Under the pieces are notes generated by a model, which saw only the letters and a program-made list of their open reading frames with translations, did not search any database and was not told where the DNA came from. This document shows positions 55,027 through 63,834 of a DNA stretch of 64,000 bases, piece by piece. The position numbers and the translations under genes are program-made. The stretch comes from Gammaproteobacteria bacterium. GTDB taxonomy: Bacteria > Pseudomonadota > Gammaproteobacteria > S012-40. The stretch covers positions 1 through 64,000 of the forward strand of contig WFPC01000058.1 in the NCBI GenBank assembly GCA_015487785.1, in the 5' to 3' direction. The stretch's first letter is position 1, and each line of letters begins with the position of its first letter.

Positions 55027-56118
55027 TTAGAATACAAGATCGGCACCCAGGCCTACCATGTTTACACTACTGGCCGGGCTTCCTTGCTGGAACAGGCCCA
55101 CGCCGGCATCGGTCTTGATCCGGGAAAACTCGGCCTTGAAGGCGATATTGCTCATGGCATCCCAGCGCAGCCCCACGGTGCTGGTGGTCTGCTTGTCCTC
55201 GCCCTCGCCCTGGTCCAGGCTCTGGTAGGTGAAGTGAGGAGTGAAATCGCCCAGGCGATAGCCCAGGGTTGCATACCAGTTGCTACCCTTCATGGCCTTC
55301 ATGTCACCCATGGTCACATGGCCTTTCTCGGCATAGAAGATCACATCGTTCCAGTCGGCCTTTACCCCCACCAGGGTGGCTCGGTGCTCGCTGCCTTCCA
55401 TCATCTTGGCCATATCGGCGTCTAGGCTGGCGTTATCCACCCCCATCATGGTGCCCTCATAGGTAGAGAACTGGAACTGCACCGTATCGCTCCAGTCAGC
55501 TCTCAGGGTGACGCCCAGGGTCTTGCGCACGCTAGCCCCTTCCAGGGCCACCTCGCCACCGAATACATCGGCACCCAGAGTCCAGTCACCCACCGACTGG
55601 TTCCACAATAGACTGCCCCCGGTATAGGCCTCGCGCACCAACTGCGGACCATTGGGCGGCCCCAGTTCGGAGTAGATCACCGCCGGTGCGCGCAACCACA
55701 GATAACTGTAGCCCACATCCACGTATTCATTGACCAGGCCCACGGGAAACTTGATCAGCCCGCCACGCAATTCCAGGTTGTCGTTGACGGCAAGACTTCC
55801 GAAGAACCAGTTCATGTGTACCGCATAGTCTTCTTCCTTGGCAGCAAGCACCTGGCCACTGAAACTCAGACGGTCATTGACAAAGGAACGGATATTGAGG
55901 GCATACCGGGTGCCGTTGAAACTGCCCTGCTTGTCGTAACCCACGTTCTCAGGACCATTGAAAGACTGGGCCTCGTCGGTGACGTGAAAATTGGCACTGG
56001 CAAACCCACCCAGTTCGACCCGGTCGGTCCAGTCCTCGGCCAGGGCCATGCTCGATGTCAGGGCCAACCCCATGGCCACAGGGATGGCCCGTTTCACATT
56101 GTTCGTGTTCGTTGTCAT
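55027..56118 (-). CDS. Porin-like outer-membrane protein
   Basis: A 363-residue protein with a signal peptide (AIPVAMGLALTSSMALAEDW) and many amphipathic beta strands (RVELGGFASANFHVTDEAQ, NWYATLGYRLGDFTPHFTYQ, STVGLRWDAMSNIAFKAEFS), ending GADLVF with a terminal Phe. This fits an alginate/phosphate-type or general trimeric porin. I chose ATG 56118 because AGGAG is about 8 nt upstream; GTG 56127 is the alternative. It heads a two-gene operon with the PstS-like protein, suggesting uptake of an anionic solute; substrate specificity cannot be read. Confidence 0.82.
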   Translation of the reverse strand: MTTNTNNVKRAIPVAMGLALTSSMALAEDWTDRVELGGFASANFHVTDEAQSFNGPENVGYDKQGSFNGTRYALNIRSFVNDRLSFSGQVLAAKEEDYAVHMNWFFGSLAVNDNLELRGGLIKFPVGLVNEYVDVGYSYLWLRAPAVIYSELGPPNGPQLVREAYTGGSLLWNQSVGDWTLGADVFGGEVALEGASVRKTLGVTLRADWSDTVQFQFSTYEGTMMGVDNASLDADMAKMMEGSEHRATLVGVKADWNDVIFYAEKGHVTMGDMKAMKGSNWYATLGYRLGDFTPHFTYQSLDQGEGEDKQTTSTVGLRWDAMSNIAFKAEFSRIKTDAGVGLFQQGSPASSVNMVGLGADLVF

Positions 56119-56319
56119 CAGCTCCACTCCTAACGTATCGATATCATTCGCCTTGTTTTGGTCCCCCGAATCCGCAGCAGATCCAGTGTCACCTCATAGG
56201 GTCTCTGCACGAGGACTTGCCTTCTTGCGACAACTGCGTTACATCTGTCTCAAATTTCTTTAAACCGTTTTAAAGCAAGCAAAAACCCTTCCGTTTTGCA
56301 AAGATGCCTCACCCGAAAA

Positions 56320-56354
56320 GACATTGCCCGGCTCAAGGCCGGGCAATGTCTTTT
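56320..56354. terminator. Bidirectional terminator after the Cyc2-like gene
   Basis: A 13-bp stem, GACATTGCCCGGC/GCCGGGCAATGTC (56320-56350), has a 5-nt loop. Minus-strand reading gives TTTTCGGG and plus-strand reading TTTTGC. Confidence 0.75.
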
Positions 56355-56376
56355 GCGGGGAATCAACGATCGGTTC

Positions 56377-57768
56377 TCAGAAACCAGCCATCAATTCGAT
56401 CACGGTGGCGGTCTCATCCAGGTCGCCACCAAAGCTGGCCAGCTTGAAACCCAACCGCTTGTTGGGCGCCAGCAGATAATCGGCTCCCACCTGGGTCAGG
56501 GTACCGTCGGTGGACGAGGAACTCAGGCCGCCACTCATGCCGCCCATACCCCCCATGCCACTCATGCCGGACATCTTCATGTCCATCCAGTAGGTGGCCG
56601 AGGTGTAACCGAAGTTGACCGACAGCTTGTGCATGACCTCGGCCTCCACCAGCACACCGAAGGCCTTGTTGTCGCCACCGGTGGAAAAGTTGTACCAGTT
56701 CAGCTTGTCGGCCGAGGAAGACTTGGGCGCCGTGGCATAACTGGCATAGATGCCCACCGGAATCTCTCCCACCTGACCCTGGGCCTGGAAGTCGAAGGCC
56801 GTGGCAACGGCATCATACTCGGTGGCCCCGATGCTCCAGCCACCGCGATAGAGCTGGGTACCCACACCCATGTCCCAGCCAGCCAGCATGGGCGTCCACA
56901 CCGCGCGGAGATAATGGGCAAAACCGGGATCGCTCACCGTGTCCATGGCCTGGGCACCGAAATAGGCGCTGTAGTAGACGTAGAAATCACTGTTCTGCAC
57001 GCTGGCACCCACGCCGGTGGCCTTGCCGGCCATGTTCATGATCATGCTCATGCCAGAACCGGCCATATTGTCCATGAAAGCGCTCATGAGCGTGGCGCCA
57101 TGTTCCATGTGCAAGCCGATGGCACCCATTGCATTGGCGCCGGTCACCGGCACGTTCATACCCATGGCACCGGTGGAAAGCAGCTCATACCCATAGGCGG
57201 GACCGGCCATGGCCGAGCTGTAGGCATTCAGGCCCACGTTGTAACCCATCAGGTCCTGCACATAGTTCCACTTGATGCTGCCCAATTGGGCGAGAGAGGG
57301 GCCACCTTCCGGGTGCACCTCGCCTTCCACCTCCTCGCCCGAGGCCGTTTCGCCGGCAACCTCGGCTTTCTCGAAGGGAATCTCCATCAGGAAACCGGAA
57401 TTGGCCGTGACCCGGCCGCCATAGTACAACGACAGCGAACGGGGAAAACCTATGGACTTGGCCTTCTTGTTGGTGTCCTCCAGGGACAGGGTGCCCACCA
57501 TGGCCGCGTTCAGCACGCTGGGCAGGGAAGCCCCATCGCCCTCCACCAGTTCCTGGGTGCCCACCATGGTGTAGCCCTGGGACTTGAACATGCGCCCAAA
57601 GCCATTGAGGGTGGGAAAATGTTGATAGTGGCACGCGGTACAGGGCTGCCCCACTTGCCGCGCAAAGGCGGGAACAGCCTGCGCCGATTCCATCGCCGCC
57701 GTGAACAAGACGGTGGAAACCGCCAGAAAAGAAAATGCCTTGATACTCAAAAGACGCATGATGCGCAT
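56377..57768 (-). CDS. Cyc2-like monohaem cytochrome-porin fusion
   Basis: A 463-residue exported protein. After the signal peptide comes AVPAFARQVGQPCTACHYQH with one haem motif C-T-A-C-H (43-47), then FPTLNGFGRMFKSQGYTMVG, the short cytochrome/plug pattern of Cyc2-type outer-membrane iron oxidases. The rest is a beta barrel (SLSLYYGGRVTANSGFLMEI, FYVYYSAYF, GVGTQLYRGGWSIGATEYDA) ending VIELMAGF. A Met/Gly-rich loop (~405-420, MSGMSGMGGMGGM) is unusual. Cyc2 homologues move electrons from Fe(II) outside the cell inward, but related fused porins have unknown donors. GGGAGG before ATG 57768 supports the start. It is monocistronic. Confidence 0.8.
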   Translation of the reverse strand: MRIMRLLSIKAFSFLAVSTVLFTAAMESAQAVPAFARQVGQPCTACHYQHFPTLNGFGRMFKSQGYTMVGTQELVEGDGASLPSVLNAAMVGTLSLEDTNKKAKSIGFPRSLSLYYGGRVTANSGFLMEIPFEKAEVAGETASGEEVEGEVHPEGGPSLAQLGSIKWNYVQDLMGYNVGLNAYSSAMAGPAYGYELLSTGAMGMNVPVTGANAMGAIGLHMEHGATLMSAFMDNMAGSGMSMIMNMAGKATGVGASVQNSDFYVYYSAYFGAQAMDTVSDPGFAHYLRAVWTPMLAGWDMGVGTQLYRGGWSIGATEYDAVATAFDFQAQGQVGEIPVGIYASYATAPKSSSADKLNWYNFSTGGDNKAFGVLVEAEVMHKLSVNFGYTSATYWMDMKMSGMSGMGGMGGMSGGLSSSSTDGTLTQVGADYLLAPNKRLGFKLASFGGDLDETATVIELMAGF

Positions 57769-58519
57769 AGATACCTCCCAGGATAACTCCTAAAATGTCA
57801 TGGCGAAAACTACCGCGGGCCATAATGCAAGATACTTGCCGACAGCCATGTCCTGCTCATCGGGATCGAGCGATCGTGCAAACGACCCACCCCGTGCCGA
57901 GCCACCCTCCTCTGGTAATGCGATATCTTTTCGATTGCGAATGCCTCCTGGCATCCATACCGCCACATATCGGTAGCTTCCAGAAAAGATTTAGTGCTTA
58001 TTTCGGCTGACACCCTGCCGGGCTCGGAAATCATCTACTGCGCGGTTGTGCTCCCTTAACGCTCACTACGATTACCCAAACCCGGCATACTTACGAGGAC
58101 CCGCTTAGTTTATAGACATTGGCGAGGCATTTTTCCAACCGGGATCACAAAAACAAAAAGTCCCTGTTCTACGGGAGCAATGGCGAGTTATTATCCCGGC
58201 AACAATATAGATTGCGTTTCGTCATATCGGACAAGGGGGAATTATCCGCCGCACCATGCCTCAGGCTTTCGGCTGGCATGGATACGCCCCTCCTTTTTTC
58301 ACCACCAAGCACGGCAGACAGACGTGGAAACAGCCGCACCTCTTGCCCGGGCACCTTGCGAGTTGGGCGTGTACCGCGATGGCCTGGCGCCCGCAGGCGC
58401 AGGCAGGCCTGCGCCAAGCGAGAGCCTGGAGGCCTGGAACGGACAATCCACCCCGAGCCTAAATGACAATCCGCTATCCGCTAACGACAGCGGCCAGCGG
58501 CATATCCCAGGTCATCGAA
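57769..58519. other. 750-bp stretch without a convincing gene
   Basis: All frames here give Arg/Pro- or Ser-rich products without initiation signals. One perfect inverted repeat is visible, GGCGCAGGC (58396-58404) and GCCTGCGCC (58407-58415), a 9-bp stem with a 2-nt loop and no T run. The left part must hold the Cyc2-like gene promoter. Base composition is less GC-rich near 58060-58220 than in neighbouring genes. It may contain a non-coding RNA or a decayed gene; I cannot show either. Confidence 0.5.
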
Positions 58520-59602
58520 TTATATTTCCGGCAAGGGTCCCCACAGGCTGAGCAGGAAGGCCTTGAGGTCGGCCTTCTCCCCGTCGCTCAGGTTCAATGG
58601 CCGGATCCGGGGATCCTGATTACGGGTGCCGTCGCCGCCACGGTTGTAGTGTTCGATGACTTCATCGAGCGTGGCGTAACGACCATCGTGCATGTACGGC
58701 GCAGTATCGGCGAGATTGCGCAGGGTGGGCGTCTTGAATTTCTTCCAGTCCTCCAGCTTGTGGGTCACCAGGTAACGGCCGGGGTCGTCGCTCATCTCTT
58801 GCCAGTTTTCCAGCCCCTTGCGCTTGGCATCGAATTGCAGGATATGCTGGAATTCCGGCTCATCGAAACGGGAGTTGCGCTTCAGCCCGATGTTGTGAAA
58901 ATCCGAGTCGGTGAAATTCGGCCCGTTGTGACAGGCTACGCAACCGGCCCGCCCGGTAAACAGTTGCATGCCACGTTGTGCCGAGGCCGACAAAGCCGAG
59001 CTATCGCCTTTCATGAAGCGGTCGAAATCGCTGTCCCCGGTAATCAGGGTATGACGCTGGAACACCGCGATGGCGCGGCCATAATCACGGGCATTGGGTT
59101 CAGTGCCATAGGCCTTTTCGAACAACTCGACGATTTTCGGATCCTGCTTGAAAATCGTCATCAGTTTGTCAATATTTTGACCTTTGTGCACCGGGTTCTT
59201 GGTGGAACCGACAGCCTGTTTTTCCAGGCTGGGCGCGCGCCCGTCCCAGATCAGTGCCTTGTTGTAACCCACATTGATCAGGGTAGGCGGATTACGGCGC
59301 TCCACGAAACCTTCGTTGGCGGGCGAGAATGGTGCCGGCACGGTCCAGCCCGATTGTGGCAGGTGACAGGTGGAACAGTTCATGTCACCGTTTTTCGAAA
59401 TACGATTGTCGAAAAACAGGGCCTTGCCCAGTGCCACCCGTTCCGGGGTATAGCGATTGTCGGGATTTTCGGGCACTGGGGGAAGAGGTCCGATACCGCC
59501 CGCGGCATATTGCGCTCGCGGGGATTGACTGGCACAACCCGGCAACAGCACGACAACACTCAGCAAACTCAACAACCAGACAACACGCTTTCCAGCTTGC
59601 AT
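58520..59602 (-). CDS. Dihaem cytochrome c peroxidase family lipoprotein
   Basis: A 360-residue protein with a lipobox (LLPGC, C23), so it is membrane-anchored in the periplasm. Haem motifs are CSTCH (76-80) and CVACH (221-225). It also has WDGRAPSLEKQA, FKTPTLRNLADTAPYMHDGR, where the second haem's distal/axial region lies, and the C-terminal LKAFLLSLWG. It belongs to the CcpA/MauG superfamily, reducing H2O2 with cytochrome electrons or oxidising a partner protein. GGGGGAATC precedes ATG. It may draw on the cytochromes encoded on either side. Confidence 0.9.
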   Translation of the reverse strand: MQAGKRVVWLLSLLSVVVLLPGCASQSPRAQYAAGGIGPLPPVPENPDNRYTPERVALGKALFFDNRISKNGDMNCSTCHLPQSGWTVPAPFSPANEGFVERRNPPTLINVGYNKALIWDGRAPSLEKQAVGSTKNPVHKGQNIDKLMTIFKQDPKIVELFEKAYGTEPNARDYGRAIAVFQRHTLITGDSDFDRFMKGDSSALSASAQRGMQLFTGRAGCVACHNGPNFTDSDFHNIGLKRNSRFDEPEFQHILQFDAKRKGLENWQEMSDDPGRYLVTHKLEDWKKFKTPTLRNLADTAPYMHDGRYATLDEVIEHYNRGGDGTRNQDPRIRPLNLSDGEKADLKAFLLSLWGPLPEI

Positions 59603-59710
59603 GATTCCCCCCTTTGACTATTCGACCTTGGTCGCCGCAATCATAATCCATCGGGAACGGGTGCTCAAAACAGAAACACCATCCCATAGGTGGGTGTCAG
59701 CAAACAGGTT

Positions 59711-60856
59711 TCAGAGCCAGCGCCGCGCCATCCAGCCCACCAGCTCCAGCACCCGTCGATACCAGCGCCGCTGGGCCCAGCGCGCGGCGACGATTTGTTT
59801 GGCCTCTCCGAGATCGGTGAGGAATTGCTGCTGCAGGGCTTCACACAATCTGTGATCGCGACTGACCAGGTTCAACTCGTAGTTCAGGAAAAAACTGCGA
59901 TAGTCGAGATTGGCCGTACCCAGACTGCTCCAGGAACCGTCGATCACCACTGTCTTGGCATGCAGCATGCGCGGCAGGTATTCGAAGATTTTCACCCCAC
60001 TGGCCAGAAGACTGGCATAGGCTGCCTGGGCCGCCCACTGGGTGATGGGCACATCGCTCTTGGCCGGCACCAGCAGGCGCACATCCACGCCCCGCTCGGC
60101 GGCGCGCTTGAGTGCCCGCTGGGTACGATTGTCAGGAACGAAGTAGGGCGTGGTCAGATAAAGCGTCTGTTTCGCGGCCTCGAACACATGGGTGTAGAGG
60201 CAATAGAACGAGCGCCGGCAATGACTGTTGTGATTGGGCACCAGCACGCTGCTGGCGTTGACCACCTTGAGTACCCAGCGCCGATCACCGGCCCAGAAAC
60301 GATCGAACAGAAAACTGGCCTGGCGGGCCAGGTGTCCGCGCATGCGCACGTGGGTATCGCGCCAGCGCTCCTCGCCAGAAAATTCCCGCGAGCTTTCCCG
60401 ATGGATGTTGAACCCGCCCAGATAGGCCTCGCTCTTGTCCACCACCAGCAACTTGCGATGGTTGCGACGGTTGTAGCGCCAGGGCTTGCGCCAGCTCCAG
60501 CGATGAAATCTGTGCACCTGTACATTGTGTAGCCGCAGAAAACGCTCCAGTTGCCGCGATCCCCAGTGCAGGGAGCCGGCGGCATCGATATGTAGGCGCA
60601 CCACGACACCCTCGGCACCCTTGGCCGCCAGGGCCTCGGCAAAGCGCCAGCCCACTTCATCGGCGGCGAAAATATAGCTTTCCATGTCCACGCTCTTCTG
60701 CGCCGCGGCAATAGCCGCGAGCATGTCGGCATAGAGTTCGTCACCCTCGATATAGAGTTTGAAATCGTCATGCCCGGCCACCAAGTGGGGAATACAACTG
60801 TAGTGTCCTCGTGGCGGCTTGCGTATGATGACCTTTTTCAGCCGTCCGAAGGACAC
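59711..60856 (-). CDS. Cardiolipin synthase (phospholipase D family, ClsB-like)
   Basis: A 381-residue PLD-superfamily enzyme with two HKD motifs: RRNHRKLLVVDKSEAYLGGFN and MLHAKTVVIDGSWSSLGTANLD. Length and the absence of N-terminal membrane helices fit ClsB rather than ClsA. It would make cardiolipin from phosphatidylglycerol, possibly with another phospholipid. Translation starts at GTG 60856, inside the last 19 nt of the membrane cytochrome gene, a tight overlap. This operon link to a cytochrome suggests a shared membrane function such as supporting respiratory complexes. Confidence 0.85.
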   Translation of the reverse strand: MSFGRLKKVIIRKPPRGHYSCIPHLVAGHDDFKLYIEGDELYADMLAAIAAAQKSVDMESYIFAADEVGWRFAEALAAKGAEGVVVRLHIDAAGSLHWGSRQLERFLRLHNVQVHRFHRWSWRKPWRYNRRNHRKLLVVDKSEAYLGGFNIHRESSREFSGEERWRDTHVRMRGHLARQASFLFDRFWAGDRRWVLKVVNASSVLVPNHNSHCRRSFYCLYTHVFEAAKQTLYLTTPYFVPDNRTQRALKRAAERGVDVRLLVPAKSDVPITQWAAQAAYASLLASGVKIFEYLPRMLHAKTVVIDGSWSSLGTANLDYRSFFLNYELNLVSRDHRLCEALQQQFLTDLGEAKQIVAARWAQRRWYRRVLELVGWMARRWL

Positions 60857-61572
60857 GCGGTACCTCCTGCTCTAGCGAACCACATCTGGTAGAGACTGAT
60901 GAGAATCTGCAAGCCCAGGCACACTCCCAGCACAGCTCCGGCGATGACCACGGTATAGGCGTAGACCGGATCCCATTTGGTCAGAAACCAGGCCAGTATA
61001 TCGGCAATGATGGCGGCATAGGGCAGTACGATGAGCAGCGACTTGACCGGCCCGCGCAAGCGGGCACGACGAAAGATCATGCCCACTCCCAGTAATACCA
61101 GGCCGACGCCAAACAAGTGAATATGGGAAATCTTCACCAGGGTCTGCAGGGAGGCGCCGGTATCGACATCGGCCACTTCGCGAATGCCGGCATAACGGGT
61201 GAGATCGGGCAGGCCGAGCCCCGACTGGGGACTGTGACAGGCGGCACAACGCTTTTTCATGATGGGCAATACGTCTTGCTCGAAGCCCTGTTCGGGTGCC
61301 CCTGACTTGAGCCAGGCAACCACGACGTTGCGCTCCTGCAAGGACAGGTAGGCGGACATGGAGCCGCGGATGGCGGCTTCCAGGCGACTGCCGCTGCGGT
61401 TGCCATAATAGTTCTCGGCGATGTCCTGCACCGACAGGCCCGGCTTGCCATCCACGCCTTGGTAGGTGGTGTAGAGATAACCCAGGGCCATCAAATAACC
61501 CAGCCCCATCAACAGCAGGAAACAACTGTAGAGCAAACGTTCGCTCAATTCACAATGGCAGAGTCGCCGCAT
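60838..61572 (-). CDS. Membrane-anchored monohaem cytochrome
   Basis: A 244-residue protein with four predicted membrane helices: ~13-35 (LLYSCFLLLMGLGYLMALGY), ~150-168 (HIHLFGVGLVLLGVGMIF), ~177-198 and ~205-232. A periplasmic domain between helices 1 and 2 carries one haem motif C-A-A-C-H (109-113) in VLPIMKKRCAACHSP. Two His at the edge of helix 2 (HIH) could be quinone or b-haem ligands, but that is guesswork. I do not recognise the family; a quinol-to-cytochrome link is one possibility. GGGAGG precedes ATG 61572. cls overlaps its 3' end. Confidence 0.75.
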   Translation of the reverse strand: MRRLCHCELSERLLYSCFLLLMGLGYLMALGYLYTTYQGVDGKPGLSVQDIAENYYGNRSGSRLEAAIRGSMSAYLSLQERNVVVAWLKSGAPEQGFEQDVLPIMKKRCAACHSPQSGLGLPDLTRYAGIREVADVDTGASLQTLVKISHIHLFGVGLVLLGVGMIFRRARLRGPVKSLLIVLPYAAIIADILAWFLTKWDPVYAYTVVIAGAVLGVCLGLQILISLYQMWFARAGGTACPSDG

Positions 61573-61596
61573 GGATCCCTCCCGGCCTTGGCTTCG

Positions 61597-62106
61597 TCAA
61601 TGCTTGTGCTCACCGTGTCCCCAGGACGTGGAAACCTCGAGGCTGGCGAGATTGTTTTCTTCCTCGAAATGTATCCAGGCCCGGCGCAGGCGTTCACTCC
61701 AGCCCTCTCCCAGATGGGCGCCGAAACGTGCGATACGTTCCTCTATCTGCTCCGCGGTGACCTGTAGCAGGTCATAGCTCACCTCGACGATATCCCGCTC
61801 CACGCGCACTCGCTTGATACCCATCATTTCCTGTAGATAGTCCACCAAGGCATCCACATCGTCGTCGGGCAGTGGCTGGCTCAACCTGATTCGGCGGCGC
61901 TTGATGACTTCCACTCCCTCCTGCTTGGGCGCTGGATGGCCAGGCAGGCCCACATAGAGGTGGGGATTGTCACAAAAGCGTCGCCGACACTGCTCGGAGC
62001 AGAAATGAAACGGGATATTCTGGTATTCGCACTGAAACGTATCCGATTCGACCAACATGCCACAGACCGGGTCACGCCATTCCGGATCGGCTGATCGACT
62101 TTGCAT
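61597..62106 (-). CDS. YHS/TRASH-type metal-binding protein with HMA-like domain and His tail
   Basis: A 169-residue cytosolic protein. Residues ~10-50 form a YHS/TRASH-like module (DPVCGMLV...FHFCSEQCRRRFCDNP) with Cys 15, 26, 36, 40 and 45. Residues ~65-150 look like an HMA-type beta-alpha fold (LPDDDVDALVDYLQEMMGIKRVRVERDIVEVSYD) without the CxxC motif. It ends in HGEHKH. These modules fit a copper or other soft-metal chaperone/sensor. AGGAGGTGAAC before ATG 62106 supports that start over a frame nine codons longer. It lies between the membrane cytochrome and the UbiB-like kinase. Confidence 0.75.
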   Translation of the reverse strand: MQSRSADPEWRDPVCGMLVESDTFQCEYQNIPFHFCSEQCRRRFCDNPHLYVGLPGHPAPKQEGVEVIKRRRIRLSQPLPDDDVDALVDYLQEMMGIKRVRVERDIVEVSYDLLQVTAEQIEERIARFGAHLGEGWSERLRRAWIHFEEENNLASLEVSTSWGHGEHKH

Positions 62107-62136
62107 GTTCACCTCCTCGCTCTCTGGATCCACAGA

Positions 62137-63732
62137 CTATACTTTTCCCGATGCGGCAATGCCGCGCAACAAACGAAAACTCACCCAAAGGGCCAGGCCA
62201 TAGCCGGTCACCGCCACCAACGGCATGCCCGCCAGTTGAGGTTGCAACCCGCTCTGTGCCAGCAAGGAAGATGCGATATAGAGCCCCAGGGCAACCAATG
62301 CCAGGGAAACCCGGTTGCTGCTTCGGTCTATGTGTTTCTCGAAGCTCACCAGACCATGGTGATGCAGGGGGATCTCGATGCCGCGCTGCCGCGCATTGCG
62401 CAGCCAACGTGCCATGGCATGGGGCAGGTCCTGCCCCAGCATGGCGGTTTCGAACTTGAGCCGGGCCAAACCCGCACCATGCCCTTGCGCCGCTAGGGTT
62501 TGCTTGAGATAGTCGGGTCCGTGTTGCTGGAGATACTCGATCAGGTTGAATTCGGGATCCAGCCGGCGCACCGTGGCCTCCACCAGGAACAGGGCCCGCA
62601 TCATCACCAGCAGATGGTGTGGCAGACGCAGGCGCAACCCCCAGCCCATGCGTACCGCGCCGATCATGGCCGTGGCGATGGACCAGTCCTTCAGTGGCAG
62701 GCCGGCAAAGGTCTGCATGAGTTCTTCCAGCCCTCGCGTGACTTCGGCACGGTCCACCTCACCGCCCAAGAGCCCCAGATCCAGGTAGGCATCCAGCAGC
62801 CAGTCACTGTCCTGGTTGATGAAAGCGAGGAAGAAACCGGCCAGATGCCGCCGGGTATTGGCATCGATGAGTCCAACCAGGCCGAAGTCATGGAAACAGA
62901 TCCGGCCGTCGTCCATGATGAAAAGATTGCCCGGATGCGGGTCGCCATGCACGCATCCCATCACGAACAACTGGTAGAGATAGGCATCGAAAAAATTGCG
63001 TGCCAGCTGTGGCCCGCGTTCGCGCAGCACTTCCGGCGTCATGGGCTGGCCATTACTCATCTCCTGCACCATTACCGACTCACTGCACAGGGCTTCGATG
63101 GCGGCGGGAATGTAGACCGTTCGGGAGCCCTCGAAGGCCGCTCGAAAACGTTGAATATTGCGCATCTCCTGGCGGAAATCCATTTCCTTTTCCAGGCTGT
63201 TGCCACTTTCCTGTACATTCTCCAGCAGATTGTAGTATTTCAGCCGTGGCACCAGGGCAAGCACAACGCGCAGCACCATCTTGAGCAGAAAGAGATCCTG
63301 GCGCACCTGCTCGCGCAGGTGGGGCCGGCGTACCTTGACGATCACCCGACGCCCATCGGGCAACACGGCCCGGTGCACCTGGGCAATGGAGGCGGCCGCC
63401 AGGGGCTGGTCATCGAATTCACGAAACAGTTGCGCTACCGGCTGGCCCAGGGCCTGTTCGATACTGTCTCTCACCTGCTGGCTGGGGAAGGGACGCACCT
63501 TGTCTTGCAAATCCTGCAGGGCTTCCACGTATTCCGGCGGCAACATGTCTTGGCGCAGGCTCAGGCCCTGGCCCAGCTTGACGAAGGTGGTACCCAGCGA
63601 CTCCAGCATACGGGCCAGGCGCTGTGCGGGGGGCATGGCAGGCTTGATCAGGTGTGCCCGCAGCACCCCCCACCAGAGGATGTACCCACCTATGGCCCAA
63701 GCTATCTGGAAAAAGCGCCGCAGCGTCTTCAT
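62137..63732 (-). CDS. ABC1/UbiB-family atypical kinase
   Basis: A 531-residue protein of the UbiB/ABC1/ADCK family. The KxGQ motif is in FVKLGQGLSLRQDMLP (N-terminal extension), the Ala-rich loop AAASIAQVHRA replaces the P-loop, VIVKVRRPHLREQV has the ATP-binding Lys, and MGCVHGDPHPGNLF plus ICFHDFGLVG are the catalytic and metal motifs. Two C-terminal membrane helices (VSLALVALGLYIASSLLA; GYGLALWVSFRLL) match UbiB. UbiB supports ubiquinone synthesis. No ubiE/ubiJ neighbours are present, so it may be a paralog; gene symbol withheld. AGAGGAGGTGGC supports the start. Confidence 0.88.
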   Translation of the reverse strand: MKTLRRFFQIAWAIGGYILWWGVLRAHLIKPAMPPAQRLARMLESLGTTFVKLGQGLSLRQDMLPPEYVEALQDLQDKVRPFPSQQVRDSIEQALGQPVAQLFREFDDQPLAAASIAQVHRAVLPDGRRVIVKVRRPHLREQVRQDLFLLKMVLRVVLALVPRLKYYNLLENVQESGNSLEKEMDFRQEMRNIQRFRAAFEGSRTVYIPAAIEALCSESVMVQEMSNGQPMTPEVLRERGPQLARNFFDAYLYQLFVMGCVHGDPHPGNLFIMDDGRICFHDFGLVGLIDANTRRHLAGFFLAFINQDSDWLLDAYLDLGLLGGEVDRAEVTRGLEELMQTFAGLPLKDWSIATAMIGAVRMGWGLRLRLPHHLLVMMRALFLVEATVRRLDPEFNLIEYLQQHGPDYLKQTLAAQGHGAGLARLKFETAMLGQDLPHAMARWLRNARQRGIEIPLHHHGLVSFEKHIDRSSNRVSLALVALGLYIASSLLAQSGLQPQLAGMPLVAVTGYGLALWVSFRLLRGIAASGKV

Positions 63733-63834
63733 GCCACCTCCTCTGACAAGCCTGTCGCAAACCCTCGATGAGGCGATCCCGGCCCATACGAACCCAAGGC
63801 GGCAGCAATCGCGAAAACTGGCATGATCTGCGGC

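Noticed and set aside
58119-58551. Overlapping frames of 68-123 codons on both strands in the gap before the dihaem peroxidase
   Set aside because: No ribosome binding sites, low-complexity Arg/Pro composition and several mutually overlapping frames, as expected by chance in GC-rich DNA.
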